From Simplicispira lacusdiani (GTDB lineage: Bacteria; Pseudomonadota; Gammaproteobacteria; Burkholderiales; Burkholderiaceae_C), in NCBI RefSeq assembly GCF_003604195.1, contig NZ_QXGR01000008.1, forward strand, positions 121,101 to 185,100: a stretch of 64,000 nt of DNA. The letters are read 5' to 3'. The notes under the pieces were generated by a model that was given only the letters and a program-made list of their open reading frames with translations, ran no database searches and was not told the origin of the DNA. A program made the translations under genes and the position numbers. Positions 43,780 through 53,967 of the stretch are shown in pieces (within the stretch, counting starts at the first letter, position 1; the number at the start of each line of letters is the position of its first letter).

Positions 43780-43999
43780 CCTGTGCAGCCCCGGGAAGAC
43801 ATCCCGCATCGTGGACTTTTGGCCTTTCAATATGCCAATAGTCGCGCATGGATACTGTCTATTCTACCCAATCCGATCGATAACCCTTTTCAGGACGGCA
43901 CCAGACACGGGGAGGATTTTTCATGACCCTGCCGCTGCCATGGCATCGGCGTACCGGCCTGACCCCACCCGCAGGTGGGTCATCAGGCCGGTGCCGGCG

Positions 44000-45472
44000 T
44001 CAGCGCGCCGGCCGGATCAGTGCGTACTGCGCCCACTCGCCACGGCGGAACAGAACATTGACCGGCTTGCTCTTGTCGGCACGGGCCAGGGCGGCCTCGA
44101 ACTCCTTGACGCCCGGCACCTCCACGTTGGCGATGGCCAGTATCACATCCCCCTCGCGCAGACCCGCCCGCGCGGCCGCCTCGGTGGCGGACTCGATGCG
44201 CACGCCGCCCCGCAGCTTGAGTTCCTTCTTCTGCGCATCGGTCAGGTCCGACACGGTCAAGCCCAGTTGCTGTGCCGCCGTCGACGTCTTGGGCTTGGCG
44301 TCCCGATCCGTCGCCTTGGCCTGGGGCTTGTCGGGCTCGATCTCGGCGATCACGATGGGCAGATCGCGCGCGCTGCCCCGGCGGAACACGGTCACCGTGC
44401 TCTTGCTGCCCGGCTTGGTATTGCCCACCAGGCGCGGCAGGTCGGCGATCTTGTCGATGGCCTTGCCATCGAAACGCGTGATGATGTCGCCGGCCTCGAT
44501 GCCGGCCTTCTCGGCCGGCGATCCCGCCTCGACCCCGGTCACCAGGGCGCCTTGCTGCTTGCCCAGGCCCAGGGATTCCGCCACGTCCTTCGTGACCTGA
44601 CCAATCTGCACGCCGATGCGGCCACGGGTCACACGGCCGCTGGCGCGCAACTGCTCGCTCACGCGCATGGCTTCATCGATCGGGATGGCGAAGGCAATGC
44701 CCATGTAGCCGCCCGAGCGGGAATAGATCTGGCTGTTGATGCCGACCACCTCGCCGCGCATGTTGATCAGCGGACCGCCGGAGTTGCCGGGGTTGATGGC
44801 CACGTCCGTCTGGATGAACGGCAGGTACTCCCCCGTCTCGCGCTGCTTGGCGCTCACGATGCCCGCAGTGACCGTGCTTTCCAGACCGAAGGGCGAACCG
44901 ATGGCGAGCACCCACTCGCCGACACGCAGACGGCTGCTGTCACCGATGCGCACGGCCGGCAGGCCTGTGGCGTCGATCTTGACCACGGCCACATCGGTGC
45001 GCTTGTCCGAACCCACGATGCGCGCCTTGTATTCGCGCTTGTCCGTGAGGGTGACCAGCACCTCGTCCGCGCCTTCGACCACATGCGCATTGGTCATCAC
45101 GTAGCCGTCGGCGCTGACGATGAAGCCCGAGCCCACGCCCCGGGGCTGCTCTTCCTCCTGGTGCGGACGCTGGGGCCGTTGCTGGCGCGGCAGGTTCGGC
45201 AGCGGGACGCCGAAGCGCTTGAAGAACTCCTGCATTTCCTCGTCCATGCCATTCATGGGGCCACGCGCGGAGACTTTCTCCAGCGTGCGAATATTGACCA
45301 CCGACGGCCCCACCTGCTCTACCAGGTCCGTGAAGTCTGGCAGCCCCCGCACGGAGGCAGGCTGAGGTTGGTACTGCGCCATGGCGTGCGGCACGAAGGC
45401 CACGTTCGCCGCCAGGGCCAGCACACCCGCCAGCCCGCCCAAAGTCCACCTCGTCCAATCGAGTTTTCTCAT
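44000..45472 (-). CDS. mucD: Periplasmic serine endoprotease DegP/MucD-like
   Basis: HtrA-family periplasmic protease/chaperone, 490 residues. Signal peptide MRKLDWTRWTLGGLAGVLAL ending near VPHAMA. Catalytic triad His130 (TNAHVV), Asp160 (RTDVAVV) and Ser231 (NPGNSGGPL). Two PDZ domains follow (RGRIGVQIGQVTKDVAESLGL; the second near the C-terminus, GLREGDVILAIANVEV). An insertion rich in Gln/Pro/Arg at 95-112 precedes the protease core. Downstream of rpoE-rseA, it is a probable sigma-E target in envelope stress. Confidence 0.95.
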   Translation of the reverse strand: MRKLDWTRWTLGGLAGVLALAANVAFVPHAMAQYQPQPASVRGLPDFTDLVEQVGPSVVNIRTLEKVSARGPMNGMDEEMQEFFKRFGVPLPNLPRQQRPQRPHQEEEQPRGVGSGFIVSADGYVMTNAHVVEGADEVLVTLTDKREYKARIVGSDKRTDVAVVKIDATGLPAVRIGDSSRLRVGEWVLAIGSPFGLESTVTAGIVSAKQRETGEYLPFIQTDVAINPGNSGGPLINMRGEVVGINSQIYSRSGGYMGIAFAIPIDEAMRVSEQLRASGRVTRGRIGVQIGQVTKDVAESLGLGKQQGALVTGVEAGSPAEKAGIEAGDIITRFDGKAIDKIADLPRLVGNTKPGSKSTVTVFRRGSARDLPIVIAEIEPDKPQAKATDRDAKPKTSTAAQQLGLTVSDLTDAQKKELKLRGGVRIESATEAAARAGLREGDVILAIANVEVPGVKEFEAALARADKSKPVNVLFRRGEWAQYALIRPAR

Positions 45473-45711
45473 TTCCGACCTTTCAAGAATTCGCGTTCAC
45501 GTTGCGCCACAGGCGTGTGCTCTGAGAAATGCTGCCTGCGGATTTGGTTCCCTGGGGATGTCGCGATGGCTCAGGCCATTGTCCATCTCGTCGCCCACGA
45601 CCACGCGACTGCGCAGGCAGCAGCGGATCCAGGCCACGCGGCCCATCTATCGGTCAAATGGGGTACGACCGCCCACCGACAAGGACTGCGTCCGCAGCCC
45701 GCCAGCCCCGT
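45473..45711. other. 239-bp rseA-mucD gap without a mucB/rseB gene
   Basis: In many proteobacteria mucB/rseB stands here. No such gene or recognisable remnant was found in either strand. One 49-codon minus-strand ORF exists (45497-45646, MGRVAWIRCCLRSRVVVGD start) but lacks a ribosome site and resembles nothing known. The mucD ribosome site GAAAGG lies at the right end of this gap on the minus strand. Confidence 0.5.
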
Positions 45712-46314
45712 TCAGCGCGATGGGGGATCGAAATTGGCGTTGCGCAGAAAACCCGCAGGCATTTGCAGGGCCGTGGCGCCGCCAAACTGCTTGTGCGCGG
45801 CCAGCAATTCATCCAGGCGCGGGTCACGGAGCATGACCTGCTGATCCTGGCCACCCGCGGCCACCACCTGCGCCTGCGGCGCGGCAGGTGCGGCAGCCAG
45901 TTGTGGCCCCGGTGCGCCACCACGCAACGAACCCACGGTATTCCAGCCGATGGCCGCCACGGCAGCCAGCGACGCGACCCCCGCCACCATCTTCCAGCGG
46001 AACACCGAGGCATTGGCGGCTTGGCGCGGAAACTCCTGCGATGGCACGGCCTGTGCCAAGGTATCACGCACGGCACGTGCGGACGCCGGTTCCTGCGCGA
46101 TCTTCTGATGCAACTGCGCCAGGAATGCGCCACCATCGGCAGGACGCGCCAGCTCGGATGACCGCAGCACATCACCCACCAGATGGTAGAGCTGCCAGGC
46201 CTCCCGCCCCTCGTCCTGCGCGGCAAAGCGCAGTGCCTGGGCCAATTCCTCGCCCTGCAACTGCCCGTCCGCCAGGGCGGACAGCTGCTCGCGTTGCGTC
46301 TGATCTTGCTTCAT
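45712..46314 (-). CDS. rseA: Sigma-E factor negative regulatory protein RseA
   Basis: Anti-sigma factor holding RpoE at the inner membrane, 200 residues from MKQDQTQREQLSALADGQL. N-terminal cytoplasmic sigma-binding domain (about 1-95, LYHLVGDVLRSSEL is typical), one membrane helix (VFRWKMVAGVASLAAVAAIGW, near 110-130) and a periplasmic tail ending PAGFLRNANFDPPSR. Follows rpoE by 58 bp. ATG at 46314 preferred over the upstream in-frame ATG at 46338. Confidence 0.9.
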   Translation of the reverse strand: MKQDQTQREQLSALADGQLQGEELAQALRFAAQDEGREAWQLYHLVGDVLRSSELARPADGGAFLAQLHQKIAQEPASARAVRDTLAQAVPSQEFPRQAANASVFRWKMVAGVASLAAVAAIGWNTVGSLRGGAPGPQLAAAPAAPQAQVVAAGGQDQQVMLRDPRLDELLAAHKQFGGATALQMPAGFLRNANFDPPSR

Positions 46315-46372
46315 GGTGTCACCCGCCAACCAATGCATGTCATGAAAAGTACCTCGTCGCCAGCGCGCGCCA

Positions 46373-47005
46373 TCACCAGCGCTTGCCCGTGCGGTTCTCC
46401 AGCAGCGGGCGCACCCGCGCGGAAATGGCCTCCCGCGCTCGGAAGATCCGCGAACGCACGGTTCCGATCGGGCAGGCCATCACCGTGGCGATTTCCTCAT
46501 AGCTCAGACCCTCGATCTCGCGCAGCGTGACCGCCTGCCGGAGATCCTCCGGCAAGGCCTCCATGGCGGCGTTCACAGCGGCAGCGATCTCCTGCGCCGC
46601 GAGCACGGTCTCTGGGGTCTCGTCGCTGGTTAGTTCGTGTTCGATGCGGGAAGTTTCATTCTCGTCCCCCTCGCCCCGCACGCTGCCTTCATACACCACC
46701 GGGTCGCGCTTGAGATCCATCAAGGATTTCTTCGCTGTATTCACCGCGATGCGGTACAGCCAGGTATAGAACTGGGCATCGCCCCGGAACTGGTGCAGCG
46801 CCCGGTAGGCCCGCAGAAAGGTCTCCTGGGCGATGTCCTGGACCAGATCGGCGTCGCGCACCATGCGCCCGATCAGGCGCTCGATGCGCCGCTGGTACTT
46901 GATGACCAGCAGATCGTAGGCGCGCAAATCCCCCGCCACCGTGCGCTGCACGAGCACAAGGTCGCTGTCGGTGGCGGGCGGTTCGGCGGGAGGAAGGGAT
47001 GTCAT
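46373..47005 (-). CDS. rpoE: RNA polymerase sigma factor RpoE
   Basis: ECF sigma factor for envelope stress, 210 residues. Region 2 around LVIKYQRRIERLIGRMVRD and DIAQETFLRAYRALHQFRG; region 4 LPEDLRQAVTLREIEGLSYEEIATVMACPIGTVRSRIFRAR. An acidic linker (RGEGDENETSRIEHELTSDE) separates them. The frame continues upstream to 47356, but MTSLPPAEPPATDSDLVLVQ has AGGAAGG-like sequence near and is the family start. Upstream of its repressor rseA. Confidence 0.95.
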   Translation of the reverse strand: MTSLPPAEPPATDSDLVLVQRTVAGDLRAYDLLVIKYQRRIERLIGRMVRDADLVQDIAQETFLRAYRALHQFRGDAQFYTWLYRIAVNTAKKSLMDLKRDPVVYEGSVRGEGDENETSRIEHELTSDETPETVLAAQEIAAAVNAAMEALPEDLRQAVTLREIEGLSYEEIATVMACPIGTVRSRIFRAREAISARVRPLLENRTGKRW

Positions 47006-47018
47006 GGAAAAAAGAGGA

Positions 47019-47516
47019 TCACACCGTGTCGGCCTGCTGCTGCGCAGGTCCGGCGGCATCGGCAATGCCCGCTCCGGGGCGCGAATATACCGCACGGCGC
47101 AGATCGCCCCAGCGGGAGGGTGCACGTTCTTGCTCCAGCCAAAGCCACAGTGGCCGGCCGCCGGGCTGGCGCAGGCACACAGCCATGCGCCGCTGCAGAT
47201 CGAGATGCACGGCCAAGGCACCACGCCCGTCCAGCGCCTGGGCGGACCGCAGCATCCAGCCCTGCCCGTCCCAGTCCAGCGTTCCCGTGGGCAACCGGAC
47301 CCAGAAATGCCAGGCCCCGGCGCTCGCCAGGAACCACAGCAGAAAACAGCCCCCAATGAACGGCCATGGCCGCGCGGACGCGCCCAGGACGGCCCACGCC
47401 GCCAGCACCAGCAAGCCCGTCAACGACCCAAGGCCCAGGGCGCCACCCAGCCAGCGTGAACGCTCGACCGGGTATTGCACGGAAGGAGCATGGTGGCGGG
47501 ATGCGATCGCGGTCAT
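47019..47516 (-). CDS. Small membrane protein of unknown function
   Basis: 165 residues with two membrane helices in the first half (LGGALGLGSLTGLLVLAAWAV and FIGGCFLLWFLASAGAWHFW) and a soluble Trp/Arg-rich second half. Helical hairpin followed by a small beta-like domain resembles YgfX/CptA-type proteins, but similarity is only in layout. Lies 13 bp before rpoE and 57 bp after fabF on the same strand, so may be cotranscribed with rpoE. Confidence 0.6.
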   Translation of the reverse strand: MTAIASRHHAPSVQYPVERSRWLGGALGLGSLTGLLVLAAWAVLGASARPWPFIGGCFLLWFLASAGAWHFWVRLPTGTLDWDGQGWMLRSAQALDGRGALAVHLDLQRRMAVCLRQPGGRPLWLWLEQERAPSRWGDLRRAVYSRPGAGIADAAGPAQQQADTV

Positions 47517-47573
47517 GCGCGTGCCGCCCCCCGCGATGCCGCGCAGGCCCGCCAGGCAGGCAGCCCGCGCGCC

Positions 47574-48818
47574 TCAGACGCGCCGGAACACCAGCGTGCC
47601 GTTGGTGCCGCCAAAGCCGAAGTTGTTCTTGATGGCGACGTCGAACTTCATGTCCCGCGCCGTGTTGGCGCAGTAGTCGAGGTCGCACTCGGGGTCCTGG
47701 TTGTCCAGATTGATGGTCGGTGGAACCTTCTGGTGGTAGAGCGCGAGGATCGTGAAGATGCTCTCGATGCCGCCCGCCCCGCCCAGCAGGTGACCGGTCA
47801 TGGACTTGGTCGAACTCACGACCATCTTGTGCGCGTGGTCGCCGAAGGCCGCCTTGATGGCATTGCTCTCGTTGACATCGCCCAGCGGCGTAGAGGTGCC
47901 GTGCGCGTTTAGGTAGGCCACTTCGTCGGCATTGATGCCGGCGTTGCGCAGGGCGGCCAGCATGGCGCGGCGCGGGCCGTCCATGTTGGGGGCGGTCATG
48001 TGGCCGGCGTCGGCGCTCATGCCGAAGCCGCTCAGTTCCGCGTAGATCTTGGCGCCGCGCGCCTTGGCATGCTCGTATTCCTCGACCACCACGACACCGG
48101 CACCCTCGCCCAGCACGAAGCCGTCGCGGTCCTTGTCCCAGGGGCGCGAAGCGGCCTTGGGGTCGTCGTTGCGGGTGGAGAGCGCGCGCATCGCGGCGAA
48201 GCCGCCAATGCCCAGCGGCGACACCGTGGCTTCGGCGCCGCCGGCGATGACCACGTCGGCATCGCCGTATTCGATCATGCGGCCAGCCTCGCCGATGCAG
48301 TGCAGGCCGGTGGTGCAGGCCGTCACGACGGCCAGGTTCGGCCCCTTGAAGCCGAAACGCATGGACACATGCCCGGCGACCATGTTGATGATGGACGCCG
48401 GGACAAAGAAGGGAGTGATCCGCCTGGCCCCACGGTTGACGTACTCGGTATGGGTATCCTCGATCAGCGGCAGGCCACCGATTCCCGAGCCGATCACGCA
48501 GCCGATGCGGGTGGCCAGTTCCTCGTTCAGCGCATCGCCCGTTGGCAGGCCTGCGTCCTGCACGGCCTGGGCAGCCGCGGCGATGCCGTAATGGATGAAG
48601 GAGTCCATGGCGCGCGCATCCTTGGCGCTGATATAGGACTCCAGGTCAAACCCCTTGACCTCGCCCGCGATCTTGCAGGCAAAGTTCGATGCATCGAACT
48701 TGGTGATGAGGTCGATGCCGGACTGGCCGGCAAGGATATTGGCCCAGGCGTCCTGCACCGTGTTTCCCACGGGGCTGACGCAACCCAGGCCGGTCACGAC
48801 AACGCGACGACGGCTCAT
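47574..48818 (-). CDS. fabF: 3-oxoacyl-ACP synthase II
   Basis: Condensing enzyme KAS II for fatty-acid elongation, 414 residues from [20 protein letters not shown]. Catalytic Cys168 in [13 protein letters not shown]; the two His in [12 protein letters not shown] and [15 protein letters not shown]. The frame is open 18 codons upstream into the gap. Follows acpP by 50 bp, last gene of the fab cluster. Confidence 0.97.
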   Translation of the reverse strand: MSRRRVVVTGLGCVSPVGNTVQDAWANILAGQSGIDLITKFDASNFACKIAGEVKGFDLESYISAKDARAMDSFIHYGIAAAAQAVQDAGLPTGDALNEELATRIGCVIGSGIGGLPLIEDTHTEYVNRGARRITPFFVPASIINMVAGHVSMRFGFKGPNLAVVTACTTGLHCIGEAGRMIEYGDADVVIAGGAEATVSPLGIGGFAAMRALSTRNDDPKAASRPWDKDRDGFVLGEGAGVVVVEEYEHAKARGAKIYAELSGFGMSADAGHMTAPNMDGPRRAMLAALRNAGINADEVAYLNAHGTSTPLGDVNESNAIKAAFGDHAHKMVVSSTKSMTGHLLGGAGGIESIFTILALYHQKVPPTINLDNQDPECDLDYCANTARDMKFDVAIKNNFGFGGTNGTLVFRRV

Positions 48819-48868
48819 GCGTAAAAACCTTGTGCTGATCGCTGAAGGGAAGGCGCCAGGCGCGCCAC

Positions 48869-49171
<303 letters not shown>

Positions 49172-49210
49172 CCGCCCGCCGCACGGATGACCCGGCGTGT
49201 TTTTGACTGA

Positions 49211-49957
49211 TTACATGTACATGCCGCCGTTGACATGCAGCTCCTGCCCGGTCACATAACCGGCCTCGCGCGATGCGAGGTAGGCGACCGCGTGCGCGAT
49301 GTCGGCGGGCTGGCCCATATGGCCCAGCGGAATCTGGGCCTGCAGGGCCTTGTGCTGGTCCTCGGACAGCTCGGCGGTCATGTCGGTCTGGATGAAGCCG
49401 GGCGCCACGCAGTTCACGGTGACGTTGCGGCTGCCCAGCTCGCGCGCCAGCGCGCGGGTCATGCCGGCCACGCCGGCCTTGGCGGCGGCGTAGTTGGCCT
49501 GGCCAGGGTTGCCCGAGGCGCCCACCACGCTGGTGATGCTGATGATGCGGCCAAAGCGCTGCTTCATCATGGGCTTGATCGCGGCGCGGCTGACACGGAA
49601 CACGGCCTTGAGGTTGGTGTCCAGCACGGCGTCCCAGTCGTCGTCCTTCATGCGCATGGCGAGCTGGTCGCGCGTGATGCCGGCATTGTTCACCAGCACG
49701 TGCAGGCCGCCCTGGCCCTTGACGATGCCGTCGATCAGCGCCTCGACGGCTGCGGCGTCGTTCACGTTGAGGTTGGCGCCCCGGCAGCCCGGGTAGGCGG
49801 CCAGCGCCTGGGTGATGCGCGCCGCGCCATCGTCGGTGGTGGCGGTGCCGATGACCTGATGGCCGCGCGCGGCCAGTTCCAGCGCGATGGCGGCGCCGAT
49901 GCCGCGCGAGGCGCCCGTGACCAGCGCCACGGAGGGGGTTGCAGTGGTATCGCTCAT
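49211..49957 (-). CDS. fabG: 3-oxoacyl-ACP reductase
   Basis: NADPH-dependent SDR reductase of fatty-acid synthesis, 248 residues. Cofactor motif ALVTGASRGIGAAIA; catalytic Ser143 (ITSVVGA), Tyr156 and Lys160 (ANYAAAKAG); NNAGITRD. The longer open frame upstream overlaps fabD and is not coding. Its ATG overlaps the fabD stop by 4 bp. Confidence 0.97.
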   Translation of the reverse strand: MSDTTATPSVALVTGASRGIGAAIALELAARGHQVIGTATTDDGAARITQALAAYPGCRGANLNVNDAAAVEALIDGIVKGQGGLHVLVNNAGITRDQLAMRMKDDDWDAVLDTNLKAVFRVSRAAIKPMMKQRFGRIISITSVVGASGNPGQANYAAAKAGVAGMTRALARELGSRNVTVNCVAPGFIQTDMTAELSEDQHKALQAQIPLGHMGQPADIAHAVAYLASREAGYVTGQELHVNGGMYM

Positions 49958-50898
49958 GCCAGCAGTTCCTTCACTTCGTTGAGGGTGGCCGGGTCGTACA
50001 GGGCCGCGCCGGTCAGTTCGGCGTCGATGCGCTTGGTCAGGCCCGCCAGCACCTTGCCGGGGCCGCATTCGACGAGGTGGGTGATGCCACGAGCCTTCAG
50101 CGCCTGCACACACTCCACCCAGCGCACGGGGCCGAAGGCCTGGCGGTAGAGCGCGTCGCGGATGGCTTCGGCATCCTGCTGCACGGCCACATCAATATTG
50201 TTGAGCACCGGAATCTGCGGCGCGGCCAGTTGCGTAGAGGCCAGGGCCGCGCGCAGCTTCTCGGCGGCCGGTTTCATCAGGCTGGAATGGAAGGGTGCCG
50301 ACACCGGCAAGGGCAGCGCGCGCTTGGCGCCCGCGGCCTTGAGGGCCTCGCAGGCCTTCTCGACCGCGGCCTTGCTGCCGGCGATCACGGTTTGCGCCGG
50401 GTCGTTGAAGTTCACCGCCTCGACCACCTCCCCGCCCTGCAGCGCGGCCGTCACCTCGGCGCAGCCCGCGATCACCTTGGCGGCATCGAGCCCCAGGATG
50501 GCCGCCATGGCGCCCGTGCCCACGGGCACGGCCTCCTGCATGGCGGCGGCACGCAGGCGCACCAGCGGCGCGGCCTGGGCCAGCGTCAGCACGCCGGACG
50601 CCACCAGCGCCGAGTACTCACCGAGCGAATGCCCCGCCACGGCGGCGGGCAGCGCGCCGCCCTCGGCACGCCAGACGCGCCAGGCCGCGACACCGGCCAC
50701 CAGCATCACGGGCTGGGTGTTGGTGGTCAGGGCCAGGGCCTCCTTGGGGCCTTCCTGGATCAGGCGGCCCACGTCCTCGCCCAGGGCGTCGGACGCTTCC
50801 TGCAACGCCTGCTGCACGGCGGGATGCCCGCCCCAGCCATCGAGCATGCCCACGGCCTGCGAACCCTGGCCGGGAAAGACAAATGCGAAGTTTTTCAT
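49954..50898 (-). CDS. fabD: Malonyl-CoA:ACP transacylase
   Basis: Loads malonyl groups onto ACP, 314 residues. FVFPGQGSQAVGM start, nucleophile Ser91 in VAGHSLGEYSALVA, and FHSSLMKPA with the catalytic His. Between fabH (60-bp gap with a family-1 repeat) and fabG (4-bp overlap). Very Ala-rich, like the whole cluster. Confidence 0.97.
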   Translation of the reverse strand: MKNFAFVFPGQGSQAVGMLDGWGGHPAVQQALQEASDALGEDVGRLIQEGPKEALALTTNTQPVMLVAGVAAWRVWRAEGGALPAAVAGHSLGEYSALVASGVLTLAQAAPLVRLRAAAMQEAVPVGTGAMAAILGLDAAKVIAGCAEVTAALQGGEVVEAVNFNDPAQTVIAGSKAAVEKACEALKAAGAKRALPLPVSAPFHSSLMKPAAEKLRAALASTQLAAPQIPVLNNIDVAVQQDAEAIRDALYRQAFGPVRWVECVQALKARGITHLVECGPGKVLAGLTKRIDAELTGAALYDPATLNEVKELLA

Positions 50899-50971
50899 TG
50901 CTATTTCTTGAATATGAATGAAATTCGGCCTGGACGCTTATTCAATAAGCGCCGCCAGCTACATTTTCAGG
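50899..50971. repeat. Short interspersed hairpin repeat (family 1), fabH-fabD gap
   Basis: GGCCTGGACGCTTATTCAATAAGCG then CCGCCAGCTACATTTTCAGG, with the perfect inner hairpin CGCTTATT-C-AATAAGCG. Its right end encodes the last two codons and the TAG stop of fabH; its left end touches the fabD start. Confidence 0.6.
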
Positions 50972-51936
50972 AGCACGGCACCCCAGGTGAAACCACCGCC
51001 CACGCCTTCGAGCAGCACGGTTTCGCCCTGCTTCACCTGGCCGGAACGCACCGCGTGGTCCAGCGCCAGCGGAATCGACGCCGCCGAGGTGTTGCCATGC
51101 TGGTCCACGGTGACGACCACCTTGTCCATGGGCAGCTTGAGCTTGCGCGCCGTGCCCTGCATGATGCGGATGTTGGCCTGGTGCGGCACCAGCCAGTCGA
51201 TGTCGGATTCGGCCAGGCCGGCTTTTTCGAGCGTGGCGCGCGCGGCGCTCTCCAGCACCCCCACGGCCAGCTTGAAGACGGCCGGGCCGTCCATGGTCAG
51301 CAGCGGCAGGCCGCTGACCTGCCCGCCGGAGACATGGCCCGGCACGCACAGGATGCCCACATGGCGGCCGTCGGCGTGCAGGTCGGTGGACAGGATGCCG
51401 GGCTCATCCGACGCTTCGAGCACCACGGCGCCCGCGCCGTCGCCGAACAGCACGCAGGTGGTGCGGTCATTGAAGTCGAGCAGGCGGCTGAAGATCTCCG
51501 AGCCCACCACCAGCGCGCGCTTGGCCGTGCCGGCGCGGATCATGGCATCGGCCACGGTGAGTGCATACACGAAGCCGCTGCACACCGCCTGCACGTCGAA
51601 GGCCGGGCAGCCGATGGCGCCCAGCTTGTTCTGCAGGATACAGGCCGTGGACGGGAACACCATGTCCGGCGTGGACGTGGCGACGATGATCAGGTCGATG
51701 TCGCGCGGCTCCAGGCCGGCGGCCTGCAGGGCGTGGCGCGAGGCCTCCAGGGCCATGTCGCTGCAGGCCACGTCGGGCGCCGCGAAATGGCGCGCGCGGA
51801 TGCCCGTGCGCTCGACGATCCAGTCATTCGAGGTTTCGATGCCCCGGCCAGCCAGTTCGGCCACCAGGTCGGCATTCGTCACCCGGCGCGGCGGCAGGTG
51901 GCTGCCGGTGCCGGTAATACGGGAATAGCGTTTCAT
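50959..51936 (-). CDS. fabH: 3-oxoacyl-ACP synthase III
   Basis: KAS III, starts fatty-acid synthesis from acetyl-CoA and malonyl-ACP, 325 residues. Catalytic Cys119 ([12 protein letters not shown]), His in [11 protein letters not shown] (near 255) and Asn in [14 protein letters not shown]. The C-terminal VLLKM and stop lie in a family-1 repeat. Its ATG overlaps the plsX stop by one base. Confidence 0.97.
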   Translation of the reverse strand: MKRYSRITGTGSHLPPRRVTNADLVAELAGRGIETSNDWIVERTGIRARHFAAPDVACSDMALEASRHALQAAGLEPRDIDLIIVATSTPDMVFPSTACILQNKLGAIGCPAFDVQAVCSGFVYALTVADAMIRAGTAKRALVVGSEIFSRLLDFNDRTTCVLFGDGAGAVVLEASDEPGILSTDLHADGRHVGILCVPGHVSGGQVSGLPLLTMDGPAVFKLAVGVLESAARATLEKAGLAESDIDWLVPHQANIRIMQGTARKLKLPMDKVVVTVDQHGNTSAASIPLALDHAVRSGQVKQGETVLLEGVGGGFTWGAVLLKM

Positions 51937-52988
51937 TACTGTGGCGCTGGCGCCGCGCCGCTGTTGGCGGCGGCATCGGGAGGCAGCAGGAAGGGCGCTG
52001 CGCTGGCGATGCGGAGGCGGACACGGTCCAGCAGGTTGTTGCGGGCTGCATCATACGCCCGGTTCAAAGCCGTCTCAAAAGCCATCTCGTCGGCCGAGCC
52101 GTGGCTCTTGAACACCAGGCCGCGCAGGCCCAGCAGCGCCGCGCCGTTGTAACGGCGGTAATCCACGCGTTTTTTGAATGCAGATAGCACCGGATAGGCA
52201 ATGATGGCGGCGATTTTCGTCAAAATATTGCGCGAAAACTCCTGCTTCAGGAAGCCACCCACCATCGCCGCCAGGCCCTCGCTGGTCTTGAGCGCCACAT
52301 TGCCAACGAAGCCGTCGCACACAACGATGTCGGTCGTGCCCTTGAAAATGTCGTTGCCCTCGACGTTGCCCACAAAGTTCAGATCGCCGGAGTTAGCCGC
52401 AGAACGCAGCAATTCACCCGCCTTCTTGATGACTTCGCTGCCCTTGATGGCCTCGGCACCGATATTGAGCAAACCCACGGTGGGCTGCTCCTTGCCCTTG
52501 AGCACGGAGTCGAGCGCCGAGCCCATGACGGCGAATTCGAGCAGGTGGCGCTCGTTGCAGTCCACATTGGCCCCCAGATCCAGCACCGTGGTGGCGCCGC
52601 CCGTGGCGTTGGGCAGCGGGTAGGCGATGGCCGGGCGATCGATGCCGTCGAGCGTCTTGAGCACGTAGCGCGCGATGGCCATCAGCGCCCCGGTATTGCC
52701 GGCGGACACGGCCGCGGCGGCCGCGCCTTCCTTGACCTGCTGAATCGCCACGCGCATGGACGAATCCTTCTTGCGGCGCAGCGCCACTTCCAGCGGGTCG
52801 TCCATCGCCACCACCTCGCTGGCATGCACCAGGGTGGCGCGATCGTGGGAAAAGCCCTGCAGAGCCTCGGGCAGGCCCACCATCAGCAGATGGGCATCAG
52901 CGTGCCGGTCGAGGAAATGACGGCATGCCGCCAGCGTGACATGGGGGCCGTGATCGCCGCCCATGCAGTCAACAGCCAGTGTGATCAT
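51936..52988 (-). CDS. plsX: Phosphate acyltransferase PlsX
   Basis: Converts acyl-ACP to acyl-phosphate for phospholipid synthesis, 350 residues from [19 protein letters not shown]. Conserved [33 protein letters not shown] and [16 protein letters not shown]. The Ala/Pro-rich C-terminal tail is a little long. Follows rpmF after 114 bp holding a terminator-like hairpin, and leads fabHDG. Confidence 0.96.
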   Translation of the reverse strand: MITLAVDCMGGDHGPHVTLAACRHFLDRHADAHLLMVGLPEALQGFSHDRATLVHASEVVAMDDPLEVALRRKKDSSMRVAIQQVKEGAAAAAVSAGNTGALMAIARYVLKTLDGIDRPAIAYPLPNATGGATTVLDLGANVDCNERHLLEFAVMGSALDSVLKGKEQPTVGLLNIGAEAIKGSEVIKKAGELLRSAANSGDLNFVGNVEGNDIFKGTTDIVVCDGFVGNVALKTSEGLAAMVGGFLKQEFSRNILTKIAAIIAYPVLSAFKKRVDYRRYNGAALLGLRGLVFKSHGSADEMAFETALNRAYDAARNNLLDRVRLRIASAAPFLLPPDAAANSGAAPAPQ

Positions 52989-53040
52989 GGAAAAGGGTTC
53001 TGGCCGGAGAGGCGGCCGGTTGCGCGTGCGCAGCACGCAT

Positions 53041-53077
53041 GAGAAAGGCCCGTGCTACGGGAGGGTAGCAACGGGCC
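53041..53077 (-). terminator. Terminator-like hairpin between rpmF and plsX
   Basis: On the minus strand GGCCCG(T)TGCTAC and GTAGCACGGGCC form a 12-bp stem with one bulge, followed by TTTCTC. It lies 25 bp after rpmF and probably lowers read-through into plsX. Confidence 0.6.
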
Positions 53078-53102
53078 CTGGGGTCCTGGCGTCTGACGGG
53101 TA

Positions 53103-53285
53103 TCAGGCTTCGGACTTGTTCTTGAGCACCTGGCGGCCACGGTAGAAACCGTTGGGGCTGATGTGGTGGCGCAGATGGTTTTCGCCGGTGGTGGGCTCGA
53201 CGGCGACGCCGGGCACCGTCAGCGCATTGTGCGAACGGTGCATGCCGCGCTTGGACGGGGATTTCTTGTTTTGCTGAACGGCCAT
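53103..53285 (-). CDS. rpmF: 50S ribosomal protein L32
   Basis: 60-residue ribosomal protein L32: [20 protein letters not shown] start and [21 protein letters not shown] end. Follows yceD by about 100 bp and precedes plsX, the universal yceD-rpmF-plsX order. The in-frame upstream extension to 53381 has no family support. Confidence 0.97.
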   Translation of the reverse strand: MAVQQNKKSPSKRGMHRSHNALTVPGVAVEPTTGENHLRHHISPNGFYRGRQVLKNKSEA

Positions 53286-53387
53286 GGTCGGCTCCTGGTC
53301 TTGAAAAGGGGTTGGTAAAAACGCGATCAGCCCAATCAAAGACACGAGGGGATTCGCGTGAAGCCCTCGATTATAACCCAAAGCGTT

Positions 53388-53942
53388 TTATTTATCCGAT
53401 TTCCCCACACGCAGCCCCGCCAGGGCAGCAAACGGGTTGGGGCGCTCGGCGGTCGCCGCCTCGAAATCCTCGTCACTGGACGCCATGGACACCGGCGTGG
53501 GGCACTCGTCGTGGCGCGGCACCACGGGCAGCGCCATGAGCAATTCGTCCTCGATCAGTTCGTGGAGATCGAACTCGCGGCTCAGCGCGAGCAGGTCCTC
53601 CTCGACCTCGTCGTCCAGCGCCTCGGCCGTGGCCTCGTCGGCCACGAAGCGGAACCACCGGTCCACCTGCAAGGGCACGTCCACCGGGCCCATGCAGCGC
53701 TGGCACACCATGGGAAACGCTGCCGTGACCCGCAGGTGCATCCACATCTGGCCGCCATCGCCGCCAGCCTCGGCCCGCCATTCGCCCACGGCGGCCCAGT
53801 CCACGCGCAGGTCGGGGTGCAGGCCCTTGGCCTCCTGGGCCAGGCGCTCGTACTTCAGCAGGGAATCGTGTCCCTCCAGCCGCGCGCCCGCCAGCACGAA
53901 GGCCTTGGCGTCGAGCCGGTCGGGGTTGAATTCCTTGGTCAT
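53388..53942 (-). CDS. yceD: YceD family protein (DUF177)
   Basis: 184-residue protein of the YceD family, linked to 23S rRNA accumulation and always near rpmF. Conserved MVCQRCMGPVDVPL cysteine pair and DEVEEDLLALSREFDLHELIEDELL acidic patch. Divergent from the maf gene by 25 bp, so the two share a short promoter region. Confidence 0.9.
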   Translation of the reverse strand: MTKEFNPDRLDAKAFVLAGARLEGHDSLLKYERLAQEAKGLHPDLRVDWAAVGEWRAEAGGDGGQMWMHLRVTAAFPMVCQRCMGPVDVPLQVDRWFRFVADEATAEALDDEVEEDLLALSREFDLHELIEDELLMALPVVPRHDECPTPVSMASSDEDFEAATAERPNPFAALAGLRVGKSDK

Positions 53943-53967
53943 GTGCGCAGTGTAAGAGAATCAAGAC

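Larger units (their letters stand above)
43522..43999. other. 478-bp intergenic region between mucD and lepA
   Basis: No convincing protein gene. It is AT-richer than its surroundings and contains, from left to right: a minus-strand terminator with T6 (43566-43596), a candidate small RNA ending at it, three DnaA boxes within 66 bp (43714-43779), and a large palindrome just after the mucD stop (around 43961-43996, CCCACC/GGTGGG core inside GGCCTGA/TCAGGCC arms). Several short open frames here do not resemble proteins. Confidence 0.6.

Noticed and set aside
45497..45646. 49-codon ORF between rseA and mucD
   Set aside because: No ribosome site, no family resemblance and odd composition for this genome; kept only as a remark in the gap entry.
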